The notes beneath the pieces are model-generated. The model was given only the letters and a program-made list of their open reading frames with translations. It was not told the origin of the DNA and did not search any database. A stretch of DNA of 64,000 nucleotides from SIG440 sp045120135 (GTDB taxonomy: Bacteria > Bacillota > Clostridia > Monoglobales > Monoglobaceae), in assembly GCA_045120135.1 (NCBI GenBank), contig JBGVEN010000020.1, positions 70,078 to 134,077 of the forward strand, given 5' to 3'. This document shows positions 33,740 through 41,720 of the stretch, piece after piece. The position numbers and the translations under genes are program-made. The first letter of the stretch is position 1. Each line of letters begins with the position of its first letter.

Positions 33740-34555
33740 ATGCAGACAGTAAAATTTGATGACCGAATGTATTTTAAAAGCGAATTGCTGGAAGAAATGC
33801 CGGAAATAGTCCACTGCTTTACTTCAAAAAACGGCGGTGAAAGCAGAGGTAAAATCTCAGGACTTAATCTGGGTTTTCGTGTTGGTGATGACTATAACGC
33901 CGTTGTTGCAAACTACCGGCTTGTTGCAAAGGACTTGGGATTTTCCGAAAAGCGAATGACGGCAGCCAAGCAAACTCACTCAACGGATATTGTGGTAGTG
34001 ACTGACGAAAACGCGGGCTCTGGCGTAAGTAGGCTAAGTGAGACTTTTGAGGCTGACGGCCTTGTGACAAATCTATGCAACACTCCCGTTGGTATATTTT
34101 ATGCTGATTGCGTGCCCATTCTTCTTGTGGATAATTCGGCAGGGGTTGTTGCAGCAGTTCATTCGGGTTGGCGTGGTACTGTGGGGAATATTGCCGAGAA
34201 TGCAATAAAGGTTATGTGCGAAAAATTTGGTGCATTGCCGGAGAATATAATTGCTGCAATTGGTCCGTCGATTGGTCCGTGTTGCTTTGAAACAGGTGCA
34301 GAGGTTGCAACAGAATTTGACGAGGATTTATGCAAAAGTCTGCCTGACGGGAAGTTTAAGGTTGATTTATGGGAGGCAAACCGGAGGATATTGCTCGGCT
34401 GCGGTGTTTTGCCGGAGAATATTGATGTTTTTGGTTTATGTACCATATGCAGAAATGACATTTTATATTCATATCGCACTCACAAGGACAAAACCGGACG
34501 AATGGGTGCGTTTATAATGCTTAAATCAGATAAAGATAAGGACTGGAATATATGA
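33740..34555 (+). CDS. pgeF: Laccase-domain protein, peptidoglycan editing factor PgeF (YfiH)
   Basis: A 271-residue cytoplasmic protein of the YfiH/RL5 family, shown in E. coli to remove misincorporated residues from UDP-MurNAc and in other work to act as a purine nucleoside phosphorylase or adenosine deaminase. The catalytic triad of the family is in AKQTHSTD, FYADCVPILLVD (Cys) and AAVHSGWRGTVG (His). Also present: GPSIGPCCFETG. The end overlaps the next gene by four bases (ATGA). Confidence 0.9.
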   Translation: MQTVKFDDRMYFKSELLEEMPEIVHCFTSKNGGESRGKISGLNLGFRVGDDYNAVVANYRLVAKDLGFSEKRMTAAKQTHSTDIVVVTDENAGSGVSRLSETFEADGLVTNLCNTPVGIFYADCVPILLVDNSAGVVAAVHSGWRGTVGNIAENAIKVMCEKFGALPENIIAAIGPSIGPCCFETGAEVATEFDEDLCKSLPDGKFKVDLWEANRRILLGCGVLPENIDVFGLCTICRNDILYSYRTHKDKTGRMGAFIMLKSDKDKDWNI

Positions 34556-36108
34556 TAAAAAGATTATTGGTTATGCTGGTTGCCGTGGCACTTTTGATGC
34601 TTTGCGGTTGTAATGGAGATTCGAAGGATTTCCTTGGCAAAGAGCAGGAGATCATAGGTGAGGATATTTCTATTTACTCATATAAGGCAGATACATTGTG
34701 CCCGATTGCCAGCAATAACCAGGCTAATATACGTATGCTCGGTATAGTTTATGAGGGACTTATATCTCTTAATGATACCCTTATGCCGGAGGCATGTCTT
34801 GCTGAAAGCTGGAGCTCGTCGGCAAATTGTATGGAGTGGACGTTTAATCTCAGGAACAACGCTTTGTGGCATAGTGGTGGCGAGCTCACTGCGCAGGATG
34901 TTGTCTACACCGTAGAACAAATAAAAAACACCGATTCAAGTGCATATTTGTATAATGTTTCAAGTATAGCGGAGATAAAAGCTACAAACAGTCGTACGGT
35001 AAAAATAACACTTACAAAGCCACTGGCAAATTTTGTTAATCTTATGTATTTTCCAATAATAAAAAAGACCGAGGGCGAGCTTGATACGGTAGCGTTTATG
35101 CCTGACGGAACCGGTCCGTATATTTTTGAAGACCGCGGCGAAGGAAACATCTGCTATCTCGTCAGCAACAAAAACTGGTGGGGTGGTTATACTGTTGCGA
35201 AAACTATTAAAGTGAGAATGCTTCCGGGAGGAGAGACTTCGCTGTATGCGTTCAGTTCGGGCACGGTTGACCTTGCTCCAACCGATAATATGGATTGGGG
35301 GAAATTTGTTGATCCGGTAACTGCATCGTATATCGAAATACCCACGCCGGTTTATAATTTTCTTGGAATAAATCATTCAGACGCAGTGCTTGGAGCGGTT
35401 GAAATCCGTGAAGCTATATCAATGGCGATTGACCGCAATATGATAGTTGAAAAATCGGCACTCGGATATGCTGAGCCTGCCAATGCGCCTGTGCGTGAGG
35501 AGTGGTTTGTTCGTGGTAGTCAGACCTTTGACCACAGCCAAAGCACCAATTTGGCTAAAAAACTTTTGGAAGAAAACGGCTGGAGATTTGATTCAAATAT
35601 TTATCGAAAGTCAATTGATGGAGTAATACATCAGGCGCAGTTTAACATATTGGTAAATGAGGAAAACACAATTCGTGAGAATATTGCAGGGATTATAAAG
35701 GATAATCTTGAGGTGTTTGGTATAAAGGTCAGTATTACAAAACTTCCGTTTGATGAATACACAAGGCGAATTCAAAGCGGCGAGTATGATGCCTTTGTAG
35801 GAGGTATTGTCCTTTCACCGGACCTTGATTTTGTCGGACTTTTCGGTGAGGGGAACAGTTTTGGCTTTTTAGATGAGGAAATGCTTTCGGTAATGTCGAC
35901 GATGCAGCAAAAAAATCAGCCCGAAGATATACAGTCAGGGTATGCTGAATTTATTAACTTGTTTGAACAGATTAATCCTGTAGTGGGACTGTTCTTTGAA
36001 AATACAGTTATGATTTATTCAAAACGGATTAATGAGGATGATATAAAGCCCTCGTACTTTGATATGTACAGCGGGATTGAAACTATACACAAGGGAGAGG
36101 CAAAGTAG
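34552..36108 (+). CDS. Extracellular solute-binding lipoprotein, peptide/nickel family 5
   Basis: A 518-residue lipoprotein: N-terminal signal with lipobox LLMLCGC near residue 21 (lipidated Cys), then an SBP family 5 fold (WTFNLRNNALWHSGGELTAQDVVYTVEQI, FMPDGTGPYIFED, EIREAISMAIDRN). Such proteins feed oligopeptides or similar ligands to an ABC importer, but no permease or ATPase gene is near, so it is an orphan in this locus. Translationally coupled to pgeF; the dinB start directly follows its stop codon. Confidence 0.88.
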   Translation: MIKRLLVMLVAVALLMLCGCNGDSKDFLGKEQEIIGEDISIYSYKADTLCPIASNNQANIRMLGIVYEGLISLNDTLMPEACLAESWSSSANCMEWTFNLRNNALWHSGGELTAQDVVYTVEQIKNTDSSAYLYNVSSIAEIKATNSRTVKITLTKPLANFVNLMYFPIIKKTEGELDTVAFMPDGTGPYIFEDRGEGNICYLVSNKNWWGGYTVAKTIKVRMLPGGETSLYAFSSGTVDLAPTDNMDWGKFVDPVTASYIEIPTPVYNFLGINHSDAVLGAVEIREAISMAIDRNMIVEKSALGYAEPANAPVREEWFVRGSQTFDHSQSTNLAKKLLEENGWRFDSNIYRKSIDGVIHQAQFNILVNEENTIRENIAGIIKDNLEVFGIKVSITKLPFDEYTRRIQSGEYDAFVGGIVLSPDLDFVGLFGEGNSFGFLDEEMLSVMSTMQQKNQPEDIQSGYAEFINLFEQINPVVGLFFENTVMIYSKRINEDDIKPSYFDMYSGIETIHKGEAK

Positions 36109-37323
36109 GTGAAACGAACCATAATTCATGTGGATATGGATGCCTTTTTTGCGGCGGTAGAAGTGCGTGACAACCCAAAGCTTCGGGGTAAGCCTCTGAT
36201 TATTGGTGCACTTCCAAATGAACGAGGTGTTGTTTCAACCTGTAGCTATGAGGCACGGGAATTTGGTGTCCGAAGTGCAATGAATATAAAGGAAGCCTAC
36301 CACAGATGTCCGCACGGAATTTTTATGCACGGGGATATGTCCAAATACGCCAAGGCATCTAGCGAGATACATAAGGTTATGCTGAAATATACCGATGTGA
36401 TAGAGTTTGTTGCTCTCGATGAGGGGTATATGGATGTTACCAGTTCGCTAAGGATTTTTGGCAGCGCTGAAGAAATAGGTCGGCGGTTGAAAAGGGAAAT
36501 TTACGATGCCGTCGGTGTTACCTGCTCGGTTGGGATATCCTACTGTATGATGGGTGCAAAGCTTGCAAGCGAGGAAAAAAAGCCTGACGGATTCTTTGTT
36601 ATTCCCGACAAAAAGTCATTGGTGGAGTTGATTAAAGACCGCCCTGTTAGAGTAATTTCCGGGATTGGCGAAAAAACCGCTGAAAAGCTGAATGCAATGG
36701 GAATTGTGACGGTACAGAACCTGCTCGACACACCGGAGGAAAATCTAAGAGTGCTTGGTGCAAACGGCGCAGCAATCAAACGGCTTGCCGAGGGAAATGA
36801 TACAAGACAGGTAATTGCCGAGGCGCCTGCAAAATCCATAGGCCGTGAGCATACATTTCAAACGGATATAACCGATGTTAAAATTTTAAAGGATGCATTA
36901 TTGTTGCTTTCGAGAGATGTGAGTCTTCGTGCAAAACGAAACAGTGTATGGGGCAGAACAGTTACATTAAAACTAAAGTTCAGCGATATGCACAGTATAA
37001 CGCGGTCGCAAAGCACCGATGCAACTAACTTGTCCAGAGAAATTTATGACAGAGCGTGTTCGTTGCTTGACGGACTCAGGATGTTGCAGTCTGTCCGCCT
37101 TGTGGGGGTTACCCTCAGTAATCTGCAGAATTTCAAGGACGAACCGCAAATGCAGCTTTCGCTGTTTGATGTGATAGAGCCCGAAAAAGAAGCTTCCAGA
37201 CAGAAATCTGAAGCACTTGAAAATACAATATTTGATCTTCACAGTAAGTATGGAAGAGGTATTTTAAAGACAGCAAAGGAGTTAGAGGTCTGGAATAAAA
37301 TAAGAAATAAGGAAAACGAATAA
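36109..37323 (+). CDS. dinB: Y-family DNA polymerase IV
   Basis: A 404-residue translesion polymerase. HVDMDAFFAAVEVRDNP and VVSTCSYEAREFGVRSAM (finger and metal residues) and FVALDEGYMDV (the S-x-D-E block, here A-L-D-E with the usual Ser replaced by Ala) mark the catalytic domain; GVGISY-like CSVGISYCMMGAKLAS, the HhH region GIGEKTAEKLNAMGI and a little-finger domain follow. MQLSLFD near residue 350 is a beta-clamp-binding motif. The start is GTG immediately after the upstream TAG. Confidence 0.92.
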   Translation: MKRTIIHVDMDAFFAAVEVRDNPKLRGKPLIIGALPNERGVVSTCSYEAREFGVRSAMNIKEAYHRCPHGIFMHGDMSKYAKASSEIHKVMLKYTDVIEFVALDEGYMDVTSSLRIFGSAEEIGRRLKREIYDAVGVTCSVGISYCMMGAKLASEEKKPDGFFVIPDKKSLVELIKDRPVRVISGIGEKTAEKLNAMGIVTVQNLLDTPEENLRVLGANGAAIKRLAEGNDTRQVIAEAPAKSIGREHTFQTDITDVKILKDALLLLSRDVSLRAKRNSVWGRTVTLKLKFSDMHSITRSQSTDATNLSREIYDRACSLLDGLRMLQSVRLVGVTLSNLQNFKDEPQMQLSLFDVIEPEKEASRQKSEALENTIFDLHSKYGRGILKTAKELEVWNKIRNKENE

Positions 37324-37360
37324 AATACAAGCCGCAACGGCGGCAGAACGGAGAAAAAAT

Positions 37361-37714
37361 ATGAAATTATCAGATGTAAAAGAGATTATTAATGGCAAGG
37401 TTCTTGCGGGTGAAGAATTCCTTGACCAGGAGGTGGAGTCAGCTTTTGGCAGCGACCTTATGAGCGATGTTCTGGCGTTTGTTGATAAAAAAGTATTGCT
37501 TCTTACGGGTTTGGTAAATCCCCAGGTTGTAAGAACGGCTGAGATGATGGATATTACTGCAATTGTATTCGTTCGTGGCAAGTGTCCTGATGAAAGTGTG
37601 ATTGAACTGGCAAAGGCAAAGGACATGGTTATTATCACAACCGAGCATTCAATGTATGTTGCCAGCGGTAAGCTTTATTCAAACGGACTTACGGGTACAG
37701 CAAAGGAGGACTAA
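37361..37714 (+). CDS. DRTGG-domain protein (hydrogenase cluster)
   Basis: A 117-residue single-domain protein: KEIINGKVLAGEEFLDQEVE, FGSDLMSDVLAFV and IVFVRGKCPDESVIELAK fit the DRTGG fold, here without the namesake motif. DRTGG domains accompany CBS and phosphotransacetylase domains and probably bind a small molecule. It opens the regulatory half of the hydrogenase locus and is followed after three bases by the SpoIIAB-like ATPase. A related protein is encoded at 39438-39773. Confidence 0.8.
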   Translation: MKLSDVKEIINGKVLAGEEFLDQEVESAFGSDLMSDVLAFVDKKVLLLTGLVNPQVVRTAEMMDITAIVFVRGKCPDESVIELAKAKDMVIITTEHSMYVASGKLYSNGLTGTAKED

Positions 37715-37717
37715 CTG

Positions 37718-38146
37718 GTGGCAGAAATAATGAAATTACACTATACAGTAGACGGTGACGATTTTACCCGTGCCGGAGAGACCTCGAGTAAGGTTAAAAA
37801 GACTCTTAATCAACTGGGCTTTGACCCGAAAGTGGTAAAAAAGGTTGCAATTGCAATGTACGAGGGCGAGATTAATATGGTTATCCACGCAAACGGTGGA
37901 ACTATCGATGTTGATATCTCACCTGAAGAGATAGTGATAGTTATGCAGGATGTGGGACCGGGTATTCCTGATATTGAAAAAGCAATGCAGGAGGGCTTCT
38001 CAACTGCAGACCACAATGTACGCGAGCTTGGCTTTGGTGCCGGAATGGGTCTCCCTAATATGAAGAGATATTCTGACGAAATGACTATCGATACTGAGGT
38101 GGGCAAGGGTACCTGTGTTAAGCTTGTAGTAAAGGCAAAGGAGTGA
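37718..38146 (+). CDS. SpoIIAB/RsbW-like GHKL ATPase (anti-sigma-factor type)
   Basis: A 142-residue HATPase of the anti-sigma kinase type. N-box IAMYEGEINMVIHA, G1 box MQDVGPGIPDIEKAM and G2 box GFGAGMGLPNMKRYSD are present, with G3-like VGKGTCVKLVV. GTG start with AGGAGG eight bases upstream. In Bacillus such proteins bind a sigma factor and phosphorylate an anti-anti-sigma protein; no such partners are adjacent here. The gene overlaps the region before hydS. A constant companion of hydrogenase clusters in Clostridia. Confidence 0.85.
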   Translation: MAEIMKLHYTVDGDDFTRAGETSSKVKKTLNQLGFDPKVVKKVAIAMYEGEINMVIHANGGTIDVDISPEEIVIVMQDVGPGIPDIEKAMQEGFSTADHNVRELGFGAGMGLPNMKRYSDEMTIDTEVGKGTCVKLVVKAKE

Positions 38147-38151
38147 GTTGT

Positions 38152-39441
38152 ATGGAAACATACTGGCATTCGGTAACTCTTGAACGGGATTTGTGCAAGG
38201 GTTGCACAAACTGTCTTAAGCATTGCCCAACTCAGGCGATACGGGTTCAGCAGGGAAAGGCGAAAATACTGAAAGAGCGCTGTATAGACTGCGGTGAATG
38301 TATCAGAGTTTGTCCTTACCGCGCAAAAAAGGCAGTTACCGATTCGTTTGAAAGGATAAAGGATTACAAGTACTCGGTAGCCTTGGTTGCTCCTGCGTTT
38401 TATGGGCAGTTTTCTAAGACGGAGGATATAGATACGATACTCTCTGCACTTGTGGATATGGGTTTTGATGATGTGTTTGAAGTAGCACGGGGTGCTCAGG
38501 AGGTAACACGAAAGACCAATGAACTGCTTGAATCAGGTGAGCTTCTGAAACCTTCAATCTCTTCGGCTTGTCCGGCGGTGCTGAGACTTATTGCGATTAA
38601 GTTTCCCAATCTTATCAGCCATATAGTTCCCCTTAAATCCCCAATGGAGATTTCGGCTATGCAGGCGAGAAATGAGGCAGTGAAAAAGACCGGACTTAGT
38701 CCGGAGGATATAGGCATATTTTTCATCAGTCCTTGTGCTGCAAAAGCAACGTTTATAAAGGGCGGTTACACCGTAAACAAATCCAATGTTGACGGCGTAA
38801 TTTCCATTAAGGATGTATGTATAAAAATGTCAAGGCTGTTCCAGAAGATTGAGAGCGTGCGTGAACTCAGAAGTGCAGGCAGCTCGGGCGTTATGTGGGC
38901 AGCAAGCGGCGGCGAAGCCGAGGCTACAAATGCGGCAAAGTTCATAGCTGTTGATGGAATACATAATGTTATAGAGGTGCTTGAGGCAATTGAGGATGGA
39001 AAACTCTCGGATATAGAATATGTTGAGGCTCTGGCGTGTCCTGGCGGTTGCGTGGGAGGCCCGCTTACTGCGGAAAACAGCTTTGCGGCAAGAGCGAAAA
39101 TTCAGCGCATATGCAAAAGTATTGATAACGGGGAAAATCCGTTTGACGACGATTTGAATATGTTCTGGGATCAAGCGATGGTTTATCGACCGATAATGAA
39201 CCTTGATGCTGACATCAATGAGGCAATGCGGAAAATGAATCGGATTGAAGAACTGTACGAGCAGTTTCCAAAGTTGGATTGCGGTTCCTGCGGTTCACCA
39301 AGCTGCAGAGCTTTGGCAGAGGACATCGTCCGTGGTTATGCTAAAGAAACAGATTGTATATTTAAGTTAAGAGAAATGGCTTCTGATATGCTGGAACACA
39401 TATCAGAGTGCGAAAACGAAAGTGAGGATAAAAAGTTATGA
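38152..39441 (+). CDS. HydS-type putative sensory [FeFe] hydrogenase
   Basis: A 429-residue Fe-S protein. Two 4Fe-4S ferredoxin motifs (CKGCTNCLKHCP, CIDCGECIRVCP; residues 15-55) precede an H-cluster domain with SISSACPAV, FFISPCAAK and EALACPGGCVGG, keeping the four H-cluster cysteines. The proton-relay cysteine of catalytic enzymes (TSCCP) is Ala, as described for the sensory hydrogenase HydS of Thermotoga maritima. The C-terminus adds a Cys-rich domain (LDCGSCGSPSCRALAEDI). There is no PAS domain. GTG at 38143 overlaps the site AAAGGAG; ATG at 38152 is chosen. Confidence 0.88.
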   Translation: METYWHSVTLERDLCKGCTNCLKHCPTQAIRVQQGKAKILKERCIDCGECIRVCPYRAKKAVTDSFERIKDYKYSVALVAPAFYGQFSKTEDIDTILSALVDMGFDDVFEVARGAQEVTRKTNELLESGELLKPSISSACPAVLRLIAIKFPNLISHIVPLKSPMEISAMQARNEAVKKTGLSPEDIGIFFISPCAAKATFIKGGYTVNKSNVDGVISIKDVCIKMSRLFQKIESVRELRSAGSSGVMWAASGGEAEATNAAKFIAVDGIHNVIEVLEAIEDGKLSDIEYVEALACPGGCVGGPLTAENSFAARAKIQRICKSIDNGENPFDDDLNMFWDQAMVYRPIMNLDADINEAMRKMNRIEELYEQFPKLDCGSCGSPSCRALAEDIVRGYAKETDCIFKLREMASDMLEHISECENESEDKKL

Positions 39442-39773
39442 CCGTAAAAGAAATCGCAAAGGAGTTAAATCTCAAGTTCTATACCTGCGAGGATGTGGCG
39501 TACAGAAAAGAGGCTCATGGTTGCTATATAGGCGATCTTTTGAGCTTTGCTATGTCTAAGGTTGAGGCGGATAATGTCTGGATTACAATCCAGACCAATC
39601 TGAACATTGTTGCGGTTGCAACACTTTCGGAGGCTGCGTGTATTATTATCACCGACGGCTGTGTTCCGGATAAGCTCACAATTGACAAGGCAAACGAGCA
39701 GGAAATGATAATCTTAGGCGGCGAAATATCTGCATACGAGGCTGCGGCAAAGCTTTCGCAGCTGGGAATATGA
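39438..39773 (+). CDS. Second DRTGG-domain protein
   Basis: A 111-residue protein: VKEIAKELNLKFYTCEDVAY, GDLLSFAMSKVEADNVWITI and IIITDGCVPDKLTIDKANEQ, parallel to the protein at 37361-37714 in length and layout. It overlaps the hydS-like gene and the PHP gene by four bases each (ATGA), so the module is translationally coupled. Ligand unknown. Confidence 0.8.
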   Translation: MTVKEIAKELNLKFYTCEDVAYRKEAHGCYIGDLLSFAMSKVEADNVWITIQTNLNIVAVATLSEAACIIITDGCVPDKLTIDKANEQEMIILGGEISAYEAAAKLSQLGI

Positions 39774-40468
39774 GCGTTTTCTACGACCTGCATATTCATT
39801 CGGCACTCTCTCCATGTGGCGACGAGGATATGACCCCCAATAATATAGTCAATATGGCGTGTTTATTGGGACTTGATATGATTGCGCTGACCGACCATAA
39901 CACTGCCGGCAATGTTCGCGCGGTGTGTAAAGTGGCGGAAGGCAAAATTAAGGTCGTTCCGGGGATAGAGGTCACTACTGCCGAGGAAGTACATACAGTT
40001 TGCTATTTTCCTACTGTTGAAGCGGCAGAGGATATGGGCGAATTTCTGAAAAAGAATATGCAGGGGATAAAGAACCGTCCTGAGATATTTGGCAGACAAC
40101 TTTTTATGGACCATAACGACGAGATAACCGGCGAGGAGGAATTGCTCCTTGTCAGTGCGGTTAATCTGGATATCTATGAGGTCGAAAGGGCAACGCACGA
40201 GCGTGGCGGAATGTTTGTGCCGGCACATATTGACAGGTCGAGCTACAGTGTTCTGGCAAACCTTGGTTTTTTGCCACCTGACCTGAAGGTGGATGCGGTT
40301 GAAATAACTGAAAGCGGTCTTGAGAAATATGCCGGATTATACGACAATTATCCTATCCTGACAAGCTCGGATGCTCATTATCTAGAAAACATTTCGGAAA
40401 ACACAAGAAGCTTTGACGAAACGAATAAAAACGCACAAAAAATAATTGAATTTTTGTGCAAGTTTTAG
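39770..40468 (+). CDS. PHP-domain phosphoesterase
   Basis: A 232-residue PHP-family protein: YDLHIHSALSPCGDEDMTP (H-x-H metal motif), IALTDHNTAGNV, VVPGIEVTTAEEVHTVCY, FVPAHIDRSSYSVLANLG and LTSSDAHYLENI, i.e. the metal-binding His/Asp set is complete. Substrate unknown; relatives hydrolyse nucleoside 3',5'-bisphosphates or histidinol phosphate. As the last gene of the sensory module, it could destroy or make the small molecule read by the DRTGG proteins (inference). Confidence 0.87.
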   Translation: MSVFYDLHIHSALSPCGDEDMTPNNIVNMACLLGLDMIALTDHNTAGNVRAVCKVAEGKIKVVPGIEVTTAEEVHTVCYFPTVEAAEDMGEFLKKNMQGIKNRPEIFGRQLFMDHNDEITGEEELLLVSAVNLDIYEVERATHERGGMFVPAHIDRSSYSVLANLGFLPPDLKVDAVEITESGLEKYAGLYDNYPILTSSDAHYLENISENTRSFDETNKNAQKIIEFLCKF

Positions 40469-40509
40469 TCGATAAAATTAAATAAAATGTAGATTTTTAA
40501 AAGAAAATT

Positions 40510-40518
40510 TGCTATAAT
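40510..40518 (+). promoter_or_regulatory. Hydrogenase operon promoter, extended -10
   Basis: TGCTATAAT at 40510-40518 is a perfect TGn-TATAAT extended -10; the -35 region is poor (TAGATT, 40490-40495). The expected transcript starts near 40525, giving a 137-base leader. Confidence 0.65.
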
Positions 40519-40534
40519 ATTTATGTGCGCAAGA

Positions 40535-40552
40535 ATGTTATTTAATTAACAA
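40535..40552 (+). promoter_or_regulatory. Candidate Rex operator
   Basis: ATGTTATTTAATTAACAA matches the clostridial Rex consensus TTGTTAA-N4-TTAACAA at 12 of 14 informative positions and is palindromic. Located just after the predicted transcription start, where a bound repressor would block the hydrogenase operon. Rex releases DNA when NADH rises relative to NAD+. Confidence 0.6.
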
Positions 40553-40661
40553 TCCCCTTAGTCGCACGCTTTGCTATGTCTGAATAGCAATAAAAATGCA
40601 AGTTATTAGGCTCTGTGAGGGGCTTTACAACATAATCATAAGGTAGGAGGTTTAGTTACGA
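40553..40661 (+). promoter_or_regulatory. Structured leader of the hydrogenase operon
   Basis: A perfect 7-bp hairpin TTGCTAT-GTCTGA-ATAGCAA lies inside a longer CCCCT...AGGGG pairing (about 40554 to 40622), and GTGCG (40525) can pair with CGCAC (40563). A strong TAGGAGG site follows. No known riboswitch consensus recognised. Confidence 0.4.
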
Positions 40662-41156
40662 ATGGAAAAAAAGACACTTCCATTTAATGGGACAAAGGAA
40701 CAGGAACAGCAGCTTATGGCTGTTATTGCGGAGCACAAGGATCAGGATGGTGCTGTAATTCCCGTACTTCACAAGGCACAGGAAATTTACGGCTATCTTC
40801 CCATCGAAGTTCAGGAAATGATTTCTGAGGGTCTTGATGTACCGCTGGCAGAAATCTACGGTATTGTAACATTCTATACCCAGTTTTCACTTAACCCCAA
40901 GGGCAAGTATCATATCGGTGTTTGTCTTGGTACAGCATGTTATGTTAAGGGTTCAGGTGATATCTTAGACAAGATTAAGGAAATTTTAGGAATTGAAGTG
41001 GGCGAATGCACACCCGACGGTCTCTTCTCAATCGAAGCTACCCGTTGTATCGGTGCCTGTGGTCTTGCTCCGGTTCTTACAGTAAATGATGATGTTTACG
41101 GTCGTCTGGTTGTTGACGATGTTGCAGGTATCATCAAGAAGTATCAGGAACTCTAA
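40662..41156 (+). CDS. hydC: NADH-dependent [FeFe] hydrogenase, NuoE-like subunit (HydC)
   Basis: A 164-residue thioredoxin-fold [2Fe-2S] subunit. The N-terminal helical part contains IYGYLPIEVQEMI; the cluster ligands are in GVCLGTACYVKGSG (C-x4-C) and ATRCIGACGLAPVL (C-x3-C). It passes electrons between the NADH/FMN subunit HydB and the hydrogenase. First gene of the structural operon under the Rex-like site. It overlaps the next gene by one base. Confidence 0.92.
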   Translation: MEKKTLPFNGTKEQEQQLMAVIAEHKDQDGAVIPVLHKAQEIYGYLPIEVQEMISEGLDVPLAEIYGIVTFYTQFSLNPKGKYHIGVCLGTACYVKGSGDILDKIKEILGIEVGECTPDGLFSIEATRCIGACGLAPVLTVNDDVYGRLVVDDVAGIIKKYQEL

Positions 41157-41698
41157 TGCGCGAGATAGCACTGCATATCTTAGATATTGTCCAGAACTCG
41201 GTTGTTGCCGGTGCAACAGAAATCGGGGTGGATATCTTCGAGGACATACCAAAAGACACGCTGACGGTTGTTATCACAGATAACGGCTGCGGAATGTCGG
41301 AGGAGTTTCTCAAAAAGGTTGTTGACCCGTTCACTACCAAGCGTACTACCCGTAAGGTCGGTCTTGGAATTCCGCTTTATAAAATGGCGGCTGAAAATAC
41401 CGGCGGAAGCTTTGACATTCAGTCAAAGGAGGGTGAGGGCACAGTTGTCACGGCGGTATTCGGGCACAGTCACATTGACCGTCAGCCGCTTGGCGATATG
41501 GCGGGAACAATGCTCAGCCTTTTTACATCGTACGAGAATATAGATTTTCTCTACAAACACAAGGTCAACCAAAATGAATTTGAGGTTGACACCAAGGAAC
41601 TGAAAAAAGTGCTTGGGGACATTCCGTTCTCGGCACCGGATGTTTATCTGTGGCTTTCCGGGTTTTTGAAGGAAGGCGAAGATGAACTTTATAAGTAA
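41156..41698 (+). CDS. GHKL ATPase / histidine-kinase-like ATP-binding protein
   Basis: A 180-residue HATPase_c protein without a phosphoacceptor or sensor domain: LHILDIVQNSVVAGATEIGV (N box), VVITDNGCGMSEEFLKK (G1), GLGIPLYKMAAENTGGSF (G2) and GEGTVVTAVF (G3). A protein of this type sits between hydC and hydB in many clostridial bifurcating hydrogenase clusters. It resembles kinase catalytic domains more than SpoIIAB. Target unknown. Confidence 0.88.
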   Translation: MREIALHILDIVQNSVVAGATEIGVDIFEDIPKDTLTVVITDNGCGMSEEFLKKVVDPFTTKRTTRKVGLGIPLYKMAAENTGGSFDIQSKEGEGTVVTAVFGHSHIDRQPLGDMAGTMLSLFTSYENIDFLYKHKVNQNEFEVDTKELKKVLGDIPFSAPDVYLWLSGFLKEGEDELYK

Positions 41699-41720
41699 AA
41701 CAAAAACGGAGGTATAAACA

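Noticed and set aside
37718..41698. Conventional two-component system in the hydrogenase cluster
   Set aside because: Both ATP-binding proteins lack a phosphoacceptor histidine domain and no response regulator gene is present, so they are not ordinary sensor kinases.
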